This document shows positions 34,130 through 45,420 of a stretch of 64,000 nucleotides of DNA, one piece after another; the stretch's first letter is position 1; each line of letters opens with the position of its first letter. The DNA is from Morella rubra (lineage: Eukaryota; Streptophyta; Magnoliopsida; Fagales; Myricaceae), in the NCBI GenBank assembly GCA_003952965.2, contig CM025855.1, forward strand, positions 13,249,446 to 13,313,445. The letters are read 5' to 3'. The notes beneath the pieces are model-generated. The model saw only the letters and a list, made by a program, of their open reading frames with translations. It ran no database searches and had not been told where the DNA came from. A program made the translations under genes and the position numbers.

Positions 34130-34306
34130 TAGTTTGTTTCCTCAATATTTTGGGGCATGAAAATTTTCAGCAAAACAAATACACTCCAAAATTTTTAACT
34201 TTTATATATACACACTTCACCTTTCACAAACTCTAATAAATCTCAATAAAGTAAAGATTCTCAAAATTTCGGGAATATTCCCCAAAATTTTGACAAACAA
34301 ACATCC
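34130..34306. mobile_element. AT-rich MITE, TTTGTTT family, copy 5
   Basis: The left end TAGTTTGTTTCCTCAATATT with TTTTGGGG just inside mirrors the right end CCCCAAAATTTTGACAAACA, a good inverted pair. The core has CACAAACTCTAATAAATCTC, as in the other copies. About 177 bp. The best-preserved member of the set. Confidence 0.65.
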
Positions 34307-34388
34307 CTTTTGTCTTGACAAAATGTTTTATTGTCTTCAAATCATGTATTATGATTACATTTCAAAAAATTTCATCTCCACCCCCCTT

Positions 34389-34415
34389 CCCCCCCCCCCC
34401 CCCCCCCCCCCCCCC
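34389..34415. repeat. Homopolymer tract of 27 C
   Basis: A run of 27 uninterrupted C bases follows a six-C run and two T bases. It is flanked by ordinary AT-rich sequence. Length may be inaccurate because such runs are hard to sequence. It could form an i-motif, or a G-quadruplex on the opposite strand. Confidence 0.9.
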
Positions 34416-34599
34416 ACCCAACCAAACGCATAAAAACTTTCAAAACCGAGACTATTCTTCATAGTGGTCACCTATGGACAGTCACTAGGTGTAGTGATAG
34501 ACAATTATGACAGAATTATATGATTTAAATAGAGATTGACATGTGGTGTAAAGGTGGCAAGAATAACAATCGTAATATGACTGTTATTTCAGAATGTTG

Positions 34600-34855
34600 G
34601 TAGGGCTGATCATCAGTACTAGTCACTGGCGCCCAGCGGCATTGGTGCCAGTGAGCAATTTCCTTGCTTAGCGGGGATTTTGCTGGTGGTGGTGAAACCA
34701 CCCACCCTTTGGCTGTTTTATCGCTTCACCGTTTATCAAAATTATTTTAATTTAATTTATTTAATTTCATGTGAAACAGCGTCGTTTCTTTTGTTTATTG
34801 AGTTGCGATTTTGCTAACTTTTTTTAAACGAATATGTACAATTTGGAAAGTTTTG
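34600..34855. other. GC-rich patch, possible hAT-like fragment
   Basis: GGGCTGATCATCAGTACTAG then AGTCACTGGC...GCCAGTGAGC (about 34620-34657) forms a short imperfect palindrome, followed by GGTGGTGGTGAAACCACC, another palindrome. This resembles the GC-rich subterminal sequence of the hAT-like pieces at 20785 and 24906. No transposase or opposite end was found. Confidence 0.25.
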
Positions 34856-35276
34856 CATAAATAGTTCCTGTGGTATTACGTTTTTTCAAAAAATTTCCTA
34901 GGGTAATACTTTCGACAAATCAGGCCCTGGGGTCACTTGTTGAGGCAAATCTGAGTCTCTTCGTTCCCATGGAGTCAACCCACTAACGACAGATGCTGAT
35001 CTATAAAAGAAGTGCCACGTGTACCAATACTCAACTGACACGTGTCTCCATCAGCCAATTGGGACGCCACGCTGGAAACCCTCTTCAACCTTTCTTGAAT
35101 GTTTGCTCATTTCGCCACGGCCCCCTAATAACTCTTGTTCTCAGAAAACAATTATGAGTCCCATTGATCTGCTCACGAGTTATGCGAATTTTCCAACATC
35201 ATTAATGGTGAAAGCTTCCCCTCCCCGGAAACAGAAAAAGGCATTTGCTTTTTCCTTAAGAAAGAGAGTGGACAAC
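34856..35276. mobile_element. MULE-type terminal repeat with adjoining unknown sequence
   Basis: AATAGTTCCTGTGGTATTAC, AATTTCCTAGGGTAATACTT and AAATCAGGCCCTGGGGTCAC (34860-34935), then GTCAACCCACTAACGACAGA and GCCACGTGTACCAATACTCA, follow the plan of a plant MULE terminal inverted repeat written in 'no data' spacing style. The next 220 bp (35060-35276) has more balanced composition and an open plus frame (35019-35297). It could be captured host sequence, but I recognise no gene. No right terminal repeat was found before the copia fragment. Confidence 0.35.
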
Positions 35277-36420
35277 TCATTTGAAGGTTGCTTGTGAGCT
35301 ATGGTAGATGGGTGTAGGATTGAAAAGTAGTGAGTTAGAGTTTTTTGATACACACACCCATTCCTCATGTTGTAAAGTTGTCTTTACTATTTTGGGTTCT
35401 CGAGGAATCGGATGGAGGCTATGAAGATTTGCATACTTAGAATTGAGTTTGATTATACTTGATTTGCTCCTTGTAGTCATGGAATGTACAGGAAATTGTG
35501 GAGTGACAACTGTGAGAGGATCAACATGTGGAGTGGGTTTATGAAGTGACTGGTTGATTGGAAGGGGTACCACATGGTTGAAATTGTCCTACACAAGCTT
35601 CGTAAAAGGTGGAAGAGATGGAATAGAGTTCTAGCCAAGAATAGAGTTCCTGAATATTGATTCCATTTTGAATTTCAAGAGAAGTGACATGCCATTCGGT
35701 AAAAGTGTTGATTATGGGGGACTGAAAAGTGTTAATGTGGGACATAGGTAAGTTTTTGAAATGAAAATGTTTGTCATCAAAATCCACATGGTAGGAGATA
35801 TAGTTGCGATTAGTGGGAAGATGCAAACAAACATACCCTTTGTGTCGCGAATTATATCTCATAAAAAGACAAGGTAAGGATTTTATATCAAATTTGTTTC
35901 TTTGGTATCCATTACATAAGCAAAATACTTGCAAACAAAAACACGCAAACCACCATAATTCAGCTTCCTATTGAAGAGCGTAGAATATGTTGAAACATTT
36001 TTAATAGCAATATAAGGAAGACGATTAAGAAGAAATACCGCCATGGAGAAAAGCTCCACCCAATACTTTTTTGGCATGGTACTGTTAATTAACATAGTAA
36101 GACCAATTTCACAAATGATTCGGTGTCGTCTCTCCACTAAGCCATTTTGTTGAGATGTACATGGACATGAGATGTGATGGGTAATATCCTTATCTTGTAA
36201 AAAAGATTCAAAAGCAGAACTAGAAAATTCTCCTCCCCCGTCTGATTGAAATTTTTTGAGTCTTTTAAGGAATTTGCGTTCAATGAAAGGCAAGAATTTT
36301 TTGAACTCTCCAAAAAAATCAGATTTATTTCACAGAGATATAAGCCAAGCATATCTACTATAATCATCAATAATCACAACATAGGAACAGAAATGAGCAT
36401 TATATTTACCATTATAGGAT
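35277..36420 (-). pseudogene. Truncated Ty1/copia element: integrase core and downstream linker
   Basis: Reading from high to low coordinates: a weak start of the integrase core (VIIDDYSRYAW-like, near 36370), then KKFQSDGGGEFSSSAFESFL (second catalytic Asp) and HHISCPCTSQQNGLVERRHR (third catalytic Glu), then the YWVELFSMAVFLLNRLP segment (35883-36293). Next come GYVCLHLPTNRNYISYHVDF (35539-35934) and the basic-Pro linker HSMTTRSKSSI before where reverse transcriptase should start (35277-35573). The parts are in different frames. There is no RT, RNase H, gag or LTR. The element is related to the one at 63263-64000, with which it shares the sequence around CATATCTACTATAATCATCA. Confidence 0.8.
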
Positions 36421-38580
36421 GCTTTGGCTCGTCACCATCATGTCAAAAGTAATAAAGCCTTAATGATGTATTCTACATATAAGATGCTTTGACTTATTAG
36501 TATGCATAAACCATTTCTTTATGATGATTTTCAAACCTTTAGTGGAATCTTTATAATTCGGTCAACACAGAATAAATCAAAGTAACTTCAACCGAATTTA
36601 ATGTGATTTTAAATAACAAAACACCAAAACGATAAGCCAAGACAAAACCAGCAAACTAGTCTTCTTATTCTTGACGTTGAAATAGTAAAAAAAAGTCAAG
36701 TGAGTCAAACCGAAATCGAGTTTGCTTGATTGAAATGGTAAGCCACAAAAAAAAAAATGACAAATACTTATTTACTTTTCACAAAAGTCACTTATCATAA
36801 AGCGAAAAAATGAGAAACAAAACATGTGTGTTACTGTGTAAAACCTAACGTCTTTTCACTTTTCATGCTTTCAAAGTTGAAAGCCGGATCAAAACAATCA
36901 CTGTTCACACATGACAACTTTTCATGCTTTCACTTTTGCCTTCGTCGTTCTCAACAAATAGAGTAAAAACAAAAAGTTTGTAAAAAGCAGGTAGATGAAC
37001 AATGACATTGAAACGATAAATGCAAAGAAACACCATTTTTGACAAACCATGTCAGCCTATGAACTATGACAGTGAACAGACCAAAATATCTTCATTTACC
37101 GACCAAATGCTAGTGAAGTAAAACAATACTCAATGGATAAAACCATTTCTCCATGGGTGAGTATTGTTACCTTCGGTCAAAGACTCTAGACTCTTTTTCA
37201 CAAAGAGTTAGTTTAAGGAATTTGCTCTAATGGTTTCTTTTCGTTGATTCAAAAGTCTTCGGTTTATGTTTCATTCCCAATCATCTCTAATTTTCTTTTC
37301 TGTTTGTTGGAGAATTTTCATATGGTCACACATGCGACATTTGGACAGAAGCTAGCTCTTTGTGTGTGTTGCATTTCTTTATGCTGCTTCGTCTGAGAAT
37401 CCTTTAGTTTGGGTGGAAAGGAACCTTAATCGGTAAACCCTTGGTCTTGCCACTTCACTAGCGTTTTACAACTATGTTCAAAATATTTTCGAACCGGGCT
37501 GTTAACCATTTCGAATAACAGTTGGAGGCCTTCACTACTCCAGTGATTTGAAGACATTCATGAGGTCTACGATAGGGAGGTGCATTACTGGCATTCAGCC
37601 TCTATGTTAGTACAACAATTTGACCAGATTTCTTTTTCATCTATCCCACTGTCCAAGTCTACTAGAAGTCCTCCCCCTGGGATCGAAAGTGTTAGTGACA
37701 ACCTTCCAGCTGGTCTTGAGCGAGGAGAGGCATCGCACATGGAAGCTCAATAAATTCATCTGCACTAGACGTTGAAGGCTTGCACGGGTTGGAAGAAGAA
37801 GACAAGTCAGGCGGTCAAACTTCTAATTCAAAGAAACTTTCACTTGGTCAAATGTCTAAAGCAAAAAAAGTTTTACTGGAAGAAGAAAATCATTGTCAAA
37901 CTTCAAAGGCAACGATTGAAACGACAATGGACTTGGAAGACACAAACAGGTTGAACGAAGAAGATGAATTGTACAGTGTCGTTTCAAATCATTCGCAAGT
38001 CTCACAAACATCAAATGGCAACATGTTGGTTATTGAAAAGGCCAAAGAAAATGGACAGATGAGCATGCTATACTGGAAGCCCAATTAAAGAATCTGGGTG
38101 ACAGCCAAGAAGCAAGTGGGCTGTCCAGTGCAACTTAAAATTGAAACCCAGGCGCGTGAAGCCCATGAAAGACGCCCAATCTCTAGCCACTGGAGCCCAA
38201 ATAACTTGCCGAGCCCAACTCTAAATAGTACATGTGCGCCACAACCTGCATGGATTTAAAGCTAAAACTGTGAGCCCAAAGTCAGTTTTAGCCCAATTTC
38301 AACCCAAAAAACTTGTTAATCAAAGGCCAGACTATCAAATTAATTCTCTAAGTTCGAGATTTGATAAATTTATATTTTTATACTCATGGGGTTATCCAAG
38401 ATATGTTGGACAAAGTCATGTATTTTAAAAGAAATGCACTAGTCCTTGGATTGATCAAGACTAGAGTAGGGGGTTTTAGATCGTGACTTGAGATGTTCTT
38501 TTGAGCACGCTCCGAGGTCTGGTTGGCCATATCTTCAGAAGAAATATAGTTAACGGTTGTTAAATAACAGCTGTTGTTTT
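36421..38580. other. Unclassified spacer between two copia elements
   Basis: 36450-37480 is AT-rich and has nothing I can identify. A plus frame at 37780-38088 is Glu/Lys/Ser-rich and hydrophilic, and it continues in broken form to about 38330 with many GCCCAA words. It could be part of an old non-LTR element or a disordered gene fragment. I recognise no domain. Confidence 0.25.
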
Positions 38581-41500
38581 ATATATTTTTTCAGAGTCAG
38601 TCCTTTGGTCATAGGATCGGTTGCCATCCCTTCAGAAGAAATATAGTTAACTTTTATTGGCCCCTCTCCACTATAGCTTGAATATAATGGTAACTTATAT
38701 CAATGTGTTTTCCTTTGGACCTTTGTGCTCCACTTTTTATTAATAAGATAGTAGATTGATTATTACAAAATACAATGACCGTCAAGTTGTTATACCTAAA
38801 TGCATGCTTTCTACAAAGCATTTTATCCAGATCGCTTCACTTATTGCTGTGCTGCATTAGATATACTCAGCTTCCATTGTAGATTTCCCAACACAACTCT
38901 TTTTCTTAAAGAAACAACTATTCCACTGAATAGAAATACATATCCACTTATGGATTTTCTATCATCATGATCTCCTGCAAAATCAACATCAATATAACTT
39001 ATGATTTCTAGATCACCAATTTCAAAATATAATTCCATATTTTTAGTGCTTCTTAAATATCTAAATATTCTGTTAATTGCATGCCAATGATTCTTTCCTA
39101 GATTAGATTGATATCTACTTACTAGACCTACTATACAAGAAATAGCATACATTAGACTGCCTATAGCTTGAGCATAAGGAATATCTTCAATTTTCTCCAT
39201 TCTGCTTCATTTTGTGGACACATTTTCTTACTTACATTTACTCCTTTATTAATGGAAATATCGACTGGCCTGTAGTCACTCATATTAAGTCTTTTAAGAA
39301 CTTTATCTATATATTTCTCCTGATCTAAATATAAGACTTTCGAACCTCTATTTCTTGAAATTTTAATTCTTACGACATAAGTTGCCAAACTCATGTCCTT
39401 CATTTCGAATATTCTAAGAATGATTTTACCTTATTGTTCATTTCTGGAGAATTATTGGCTAATAATATGTCATCAACATATAATAATAATATGGTTATGT
39501 TTTTATCCATTTTGCAAAGGTAAACAAAGTGATCTAAAGGACTTACCCGAAACCAATTTCTAAAATTGCTCGGTGGAACTTTTAATACCATTGTCTCGAT
39601 GATTCCTTAAGTCCATACAAAGATTCATTTAACTTGTAGACTTTATCTCCATTTCCTTCCTGGTGAAAACCTTCAGGTTGAATAATGTAGATTTTTTTAT
39701 TTCAATTCTCCGTTTAGAAATGCAATTTTTTTCATCTAATTGAAGTAATTCTAAATCCATTTGAGCAACAATGGACATTAATATTATTACTGAAGCAAAC
39801 TTTGCTATTGGAGAATATGTGTCTACAAAGTCTACACTTGGTTGTTAAGTATATCCTTTTGCTACCAATTTAGCCTTATATTTTTCTAGGCTTCCGTCAA
39901 CATTGAATTTCTTCCTTAATACTCATTTATAACCTATGGCTTCTATATAACTCAGTAAATCTGTTAATTCCAAAACTTTATTTTTATTTATTGAGTCAAT
40001 CACATCATTCATAGCATTAAGCCATTCTATTGCATCTGGTAGGCTCATAGCCTCATTGAAATTCACTGGATCATTTTCTAAATTTATGTCATCCACACTT
40101 AGAACATGATGATCTCTTAATATACTTGACGATCTTCTTATTCTTTTGCTCCCACTGTTTCCAACATCCTTGGATAATGAATTATTTTTTGGAGACTTTC
40201 TTTTACTTTATTATCATCCTCATTGTCCAATAATTCTATTTCTTCTATGGGTTTTACTTGATTGGTATTCTCACAAAAAACTTTTGTCTCTACTCTCTAT
40301 TAGCCTTTTATCAGGATGGTAAAACCTATAGTCACTTCCATTTTCTGCATATCCTATGAATTTGCATTCCCATTTTTTACTTTCTAACTTATTTCTTAAG
40401 GGTTTAGGAATAAGTACATGAGCTTTATAGCCCCAAACTTTTAAAGTTTCATAATCAGGTTTTAGACCTGTCCAACATTCATATGGTGTTAATATTTTAG
40501 CCTTGGTCTTGATTCTATTTAATATATATGAAGCCGTAGAAAATAATTTTTCCAGAAAATGAATTGAAATTTCTGCATATATTAGCATGGATCTGGTAAT
40601 TTCCTTTAGACTCTTATTTCGTCGTTTGCAATACCATTTTGTTGTGGTTTATATGCCATTGTATACAAATGTTTGATACTATTTTCTTTGCCAAAATCAT
40701 CCATGGCTTCTATTCACTACCTTATCATTATTCAAATTCTTTATTGACCTACCCAATTGTTTTGCTACCTCCGATTTATATTCTTTAAATTTCTCTATTG
40801 CTTCATATTTATAGTTAAGGAGATAAATATGTCTATATCTTGAATAATCATTTATGAATATTATAAAGTATTGGCGTAAATGCACCCATAGTCCCTGTAG
40901 TATAAGAAACTTACAAATTAGTCACTAAGGTAAAGAAAGTTACAAATTAATCTCTGCGGTAAGGTTTTCGTTAAAAACACATCCCTTCGTTCATCTCTGT
41001 TTCTTTTACTAACTATAGATCTATTATGCACTAACCACAACATGGTATATGCCCAAGTAGCCTCCGTAGTTCACTTGCATTTGCCATTAGTGAAAGAGAT
41101 GGGGATGGACAAAAGGATGCATTTCTAATGGAAACCTTACCACATGGATTAACTTCTGACTTTCTTTACCTCAGGACTATTTTGTAATTTTCTTATGCCA
41201 AAGGGGTTGTGGGTGCATTTATGCCTAAAGTATTCAATTCCTCTAATGTGTCTTTGTTCTTAATAGTCCACATATGTCAGAATGAATTACTCTAAGTAAT
41301 TCCAATGATTTCCAGTGCTTTGCAAATAGTCATTTTACTCTTGATACATGATTCACAAATATCAGAATCGTCAATCTTGGGTTGAGAATCAGTTCATTAT
41401 TAACCATTCTTAGTATTTTATTTTTATTTTTGACCCAATCGCAAATACAATAAATAAGAACTATATTTATCAGAATACATTCAAATAATTGGAAATAGAA

Positions 41501-41742
41501 ACTTTATTATTATTATTAGTTATAATTATATACATTGCATCTATTTTTGTTCCTTTGATATGTACATCATTGTTTTTGATAAATACATGACTAGACTTAA
41601 AAACGTACCTCATATCCTTTTTAATCTAGTACAGACACTGATTTTAAATTCCAACGAATATTAGGTATAAATAAAACATCACTTAGTGTAATGAGTGAAC
41701 CTTCATAAGAAAATTTACATTTACCTTCTCCTATTACATCAC
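38580..41742 (-). pseudogene. Ty1/copia element A, 3' portion (protease end, integrase, RT, RNase H)
   Basis: From high to low coordinates: the end of the protease region and spacer (41640-41742, frame reading DVIGEGKCKFSYEGSLITLS); the integrase core start YFIIFINDYSRYRHIYLLNY (40697-40885), interrupted by the MITE at 40873-41225; the integrase C-terminal part TPYECWTGLKPDYETLKVWG (40271-40588); RT with YVDDILLANN intact (39400-39591) and SRNRGSKVLYLDQEKYIDKV (39161-39403); RNase H IGSLMYAISCIVGLVSRYQS then DVDFAGDHDDRKSISGYVFL (38841-39200); and a tail MATDPMTKGLTL ending near 38590. Stops and frameshifts break it throughout. Its 5' portion lies at 49442-50170, beyond a 7.7-kb nested insertion. 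A short repeat, CTTCAGAAGAAATATAGTTA, at about 38533 and 38631 marks the 3' end. No clear LTR was found. Confidence 0.85.
40873..41225. mobile_element. Mutator-type MITE of 353 bp with 9-bp target duplication
   Basis: The element begins GGCGTAAATGCACCCATAGT and ends TGTGGGTGCATTTATGCC, and inverted similarity continues for about 150 bp inwards (AATTAGTC, GGTAAAGAAAG and GGTAAGGTTT blocks on each side). It is flanked by identical TAAAGTATT at 40864-40872 and 41226-41234. A 9-bp duplication with long inverted repeats is the hallmark of the Mutator superfamily. It interrupts the integrase frame of copia A. It has no coding capacity, so it needed a transposase in trans. Confidence 0.93.
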
Positions 41743-41982
41743 AGTAGGTGTTAGACTCCTAAAGGGCTAACTATGGAATCATGACGAGGCTCCTAGCGTG
41801 GGTGCTATCATAGGAAGCCAAGGTGCGTGGGGTGGCACGCACATGGTAGGATGAGGTCTTTACCCTAGCCTTAATGAGCTTGGGATCAACTAAGTTAAGG
41901 CAAGTAGCATGGCATGACTCGGCGGCATGCATGCAAGCCGATGCCATGGCATGCAGACACGCCCAAGGGGTTGGGCCCAACA

Positions 41983-42768
41983 TGATGGAGATCAAGGCAC
42001 CGTTTCGAAGGATCTCGTTCAAGTACCAATTGGGTCGGTTACGAGAGAACAGGCAAAGAAGTTCAAGGATGTACTCAACAGACTTATTCAAGAGTTATGG
42101 GCTCAAGCAAATTCGTGGAAGCCCATTGAACATGATCCACATGGGCCACAATGAATGGTCACCTTGATTCAAGTTCTAGAAGAATCCGGTCAAGGCTAAG
42201 CTTCAAGTTGGAAAGAAATATTTTTGGGGCTCTTCTAGAAGGATCTCTATTCTAGGCGCCCAAATCATTCCTTTTTTATGGCTTGCACTTCTTTTGGACG
42301 TCCAACAGCTTTTTCCATATTTAGTTCTTTATTTTAGGCGTCCACACTTTTGTTAGGCAAGCAAGGCATTTTTTCCTTAATTGCTTTGTGTGTTTTTAGG
42401 CGTGTAGGAATTATTTCCTTATCTTTTTTCGGGTTTAATTAGGTTTCTATGTTAGGGTTATTTTCTTGTAATGTTTAGCCCTTTAAATAGGAGCTTTTGC
42501 TTTGTAATTCGGGGATGGATTATTCAAAATTGTGAGGATTTATTCTCTTTGGTTCTTTGAAGAACTACTCGAACTTATCGGGATTTCCCGTGGCGTTCAA
42601 CTTGACTTATCAAACGGAATTTCCATCACCGTTTGTGGCGTCTTCCTTATACCGAGGTTCTTGTTTTCCTAAACAACGGGTCGAGGTCTTCCATTTGAAT
42701 CAGTCCTAGAACGATCTTGGGTTCCCTTTCGTTGTTGGGTCTCGTTATTCTTGGCGAGGTTCACATCA
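41983..42768 (+). repeat. 5' LTR of the gypsy element
   Basis: It starts TGATGGAGATCAAGG and ends GAGGTTCACATCA, 786 bp. TAAATAGGAGCTTTTGCTTT (42484-42503) is near the probable transcription start. The frame of the polyprotein runs from the internal region into the 3' copy of this sequence. It differs from the 3' LTR by scattered substitutions and several 1-5-bp indels, some of them homopolymer length changes. Confidence 0.93.
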
Positions 42769-42770
42769 TT

Positions 42771-42782
42771 TGGTATCAGAGC
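42771..42782 (+). other. Primer-binding site, initiator tRNA-Met
   Basis: TGGTATCAGAGC lies two bases after the end of the 5' LTR. It is complementary to the 3' end of plant initiator methionine tRNA, the usual primer for plant LTR elements. Confidence 0.93.
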
Positions 42783-43546
42783 ACAGTTTCTAGTTTAGGT
42801 TTGCCTATCCTTTAAATTTTTCGTTCCTTTGTTTCTTTTTTTTTAGCCGTTCACATCCTTTGCCTATCTTTCAAATTTCTTTTCTTTGTTTCCTTTTAAA
42901 TTTGGTTCACATCACCTAACTCTTCTTAGCCGAAATTTCTTTACCCCTTATATTCCAACGTTGGTTATTCTAGTTCATGTCTAAAAGTGTGTTCTTGTAT
43001 GACATATCCAAGCTATTTCAAGATCTGATGATATTCTCAAAAGATAGTTGCTGATCATCAAAGGAAAAGAGAAAGAGACTCGAAAAAAAAAAGAGTACAA
43101 AAGTCCGACAAAAAAAATTTCGTTTGTTTCCAAATATTGAGGTTTCTGTTAGTCCGAAAATCACCTCACCCCAAGCAAGCATATTTTTTTCTCGTGAAAT
43201 ATTTTCACTATTTTTGTGCTTCCAAAATTCCGAATTGCCATATTCCTTCTAAATTCTCATCTGAAAATTTCCATATTTCTTGCTTTAGCTGAAATTCCTT
43301 GATGAGTTCTTGGTGAATTGTTGCTGGAAATCTTTGAGTTGTTTGTTTAGTTTCAAAAGAACCGCAAGAGAATTACCGAGTGGAAAAAGGCAAGAGTGGT
43401 GAGAACATTAGAGGGTAAAAGCCGTGTATTGTTTTGAGTGAAACACGAGTGAAGAGTGATCCATATCCTTGAGTGTAAACACGTAAGGGAGAGAATTGTG
43501 AGGTCCTTTTTTATTTATTTATTTTTAACTTTGTTTTGCAGCAACA

Positions 43547-44722
43547 ATGTCTCACAACAGTGGTAAGAGCGTGTTTGAAGATGCTACGACACTAGCTCAC
43601 CCGAAGGTGTTTATGGAGGCCATGGTGAGTGAGATGAGGCGTGTGATGAAGTTTGAAATGGAGCAAGTTCACAAACGGATAGATCGGATGGAGAACTCAC
43701 TTGAGAAGCAACCACAAAACGGCCCCAATTTCCATAGACGGGAAAGAGTTCCACGGAGGGAGGCGAGGGTGGAGGATGAAGAGCCTTATGGATCTGGTTT
43801 TGAGGAAGAAGAGGATCGGGTTTCTATTGTTGGCTATGGGCGACATGGAGGGCGGTTAGAGAAGCTAGGAATCGGGAAGATAACAACTTGGGTGGTATTA
43901 AGATGAAGATTCCGTCCTTTCAAGGTAGATCTGATCCTGAAGCATATTTGAGTGGGAGAAGAAGATGGAGTTCATGTTTGATTGCTACAACTACTCCGAG
44001 ATAAAGAAGGTAAAATTAGCAGTGATTGAATTTGCTGACTATGCTATAACTTGGTGGGATCAGCTTGTGATAAATAGGAGGCGGAATAGAGAACGACCGA
44101 TAGACACATGGGAGGAGATGAAAGTAGTGATGAGAAAGCGGTTCGTTCCAAGCTACTACTATGAGAGTTGTACAAAAAGCTACAAGGTCTTCGAAAAGGG
44201 AGCCGAAGCGTAGAAGATTACTATAAGGAGATGGAGATTGCTATGATCCGCGCTAATGTAGAGGAGGATCGAGAGGCTACAATGGCTAGATTTCTACTTG
44301 GATTAAACCGGGAGATCCACGACAAGGTAGAGATGCAACATTATGTGGAGATGGAAGATATGGTGCATATGGCTATCAAAGTGGAGCAACAATTCAAGAG
44401 AGGGAGTGGGACACGTTCAGGCCATAGCTCCAGTTCTACTGGAAACCGAGTCATACCAAGCATTGGACAAGTCACAAACGTCCAACCCGAGCCCAAGCCC
44501 GTGACCACCAGCCACGTTCCTCAAGGTAAAATAGAAGCTTCTACCTCTAGGAATCGTGATATTAAATGTTTTAAATGTCAGGGTAGGGGACACATAGCAA
44601 GTCAATGCCCAAATAGGCAAGTCATGGTATTACGAGACAATGGAGAAATTGTGACCGACGATGAGGATTCCGACACCGACGAAATGCCACCATTGGAGGA
44701 TGTTTCGAGGAGGAATATTTAG
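43547..44722 (+). pseudogene. Gypsy gag with CCHC zinc knuckle (frames broken)
   Basis: Starts MSHNSGKSVFEDATTLAHPK at 43547. The capsid part reads MFDCYNYSEIKKVKLAVIEF then ADYAITWWDQLV (retrotransposon gag domain) in a second frame (43965-44213) and SVEDYYKEMEIAMIRANVEE in a third (44168-44722). The knuckle CFKCQGRGHIASQCPN is intact (Cys-x2-Cys-x4-His-x4-Cys). The breaks at about 43857 and 44169 each look like loss of one T from a T run, and the one near 43950 loses one or two bases. Confidence 0.88.
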
Positions 44723-44789
44723 CCCCTGTGCATGACATTGGTGCAGGAGAGCATTGAGCTTGCAAGCAAAAGGAAATGATGAAGTACAG

Positions 44790-45091
44790 CGGGAGAACTC
44801 TTTCACACTAGGTGCTACGTTAAAGACAAGGTATGTAGTGTCATTATTGATGGTGGTAGTTGTACTAATGTTGCAAGCACAATTATGGTGGAGAAATTGG
44901 GATTGCCCATGTTGAAACACCCTCGGCCGTACAAGTTACAATGGCTGAATGATAGTGGTGAGATAAGGGTGAACAAGCAAGTGTTAGTTGCATTAATCGA
45001 TAAATACGAAGATGAAGTGATATGTGATGTGGTACCTATGCAAGCGGGACACATATTGCTAGGGATCCATGGCAGTTCGATAGACATGTGA
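44790..45091 (+). pseudogene. Gypsy aspartic protease region
   Basis: The frame gives VCSVIIDGGSCTNVASTIMV, where the D-G-G-S motif is the active-site variant usual in plant gypsy proteases, followed by KLGLPMLKHPRPYKLQWLND and VPMQAGHILLG with a family-typical end. 45092-45420 is a Glu/Lys/Arg-rich spacer with GAGAGA repeats and no conserved motif. Confidence 0.82.
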
Positions 45092-45420
45092 AGCATGATG
45101 GCTTTACGAACAAGTACTCTTTTGTTCTTAAAACGATCAATCACTCTTGTACCACTGACACCACAGCAAGTATATGAAGATCAAGTGAGATTGCAAAAGA
45201 GAGTGAAAAAGAAAGAGAGGAAAAAAGAAAAAGAGTGAAAATCAGAGAGAGAGAGAAAAATGAGAGAGAAAAGGAGGATCAAAGTTCGGCATTGAGAGAA
45301 AATTAGAGAGAAAACAAAAGAATTCATATGCAAAAGTGAGTGAGGTCAAGCGAGCGATGCTTTCAAATCAGCCGATGATTGTACTTTTGTACAAAGAGGC
45401 ATTTTTAAACACTAACAAAC

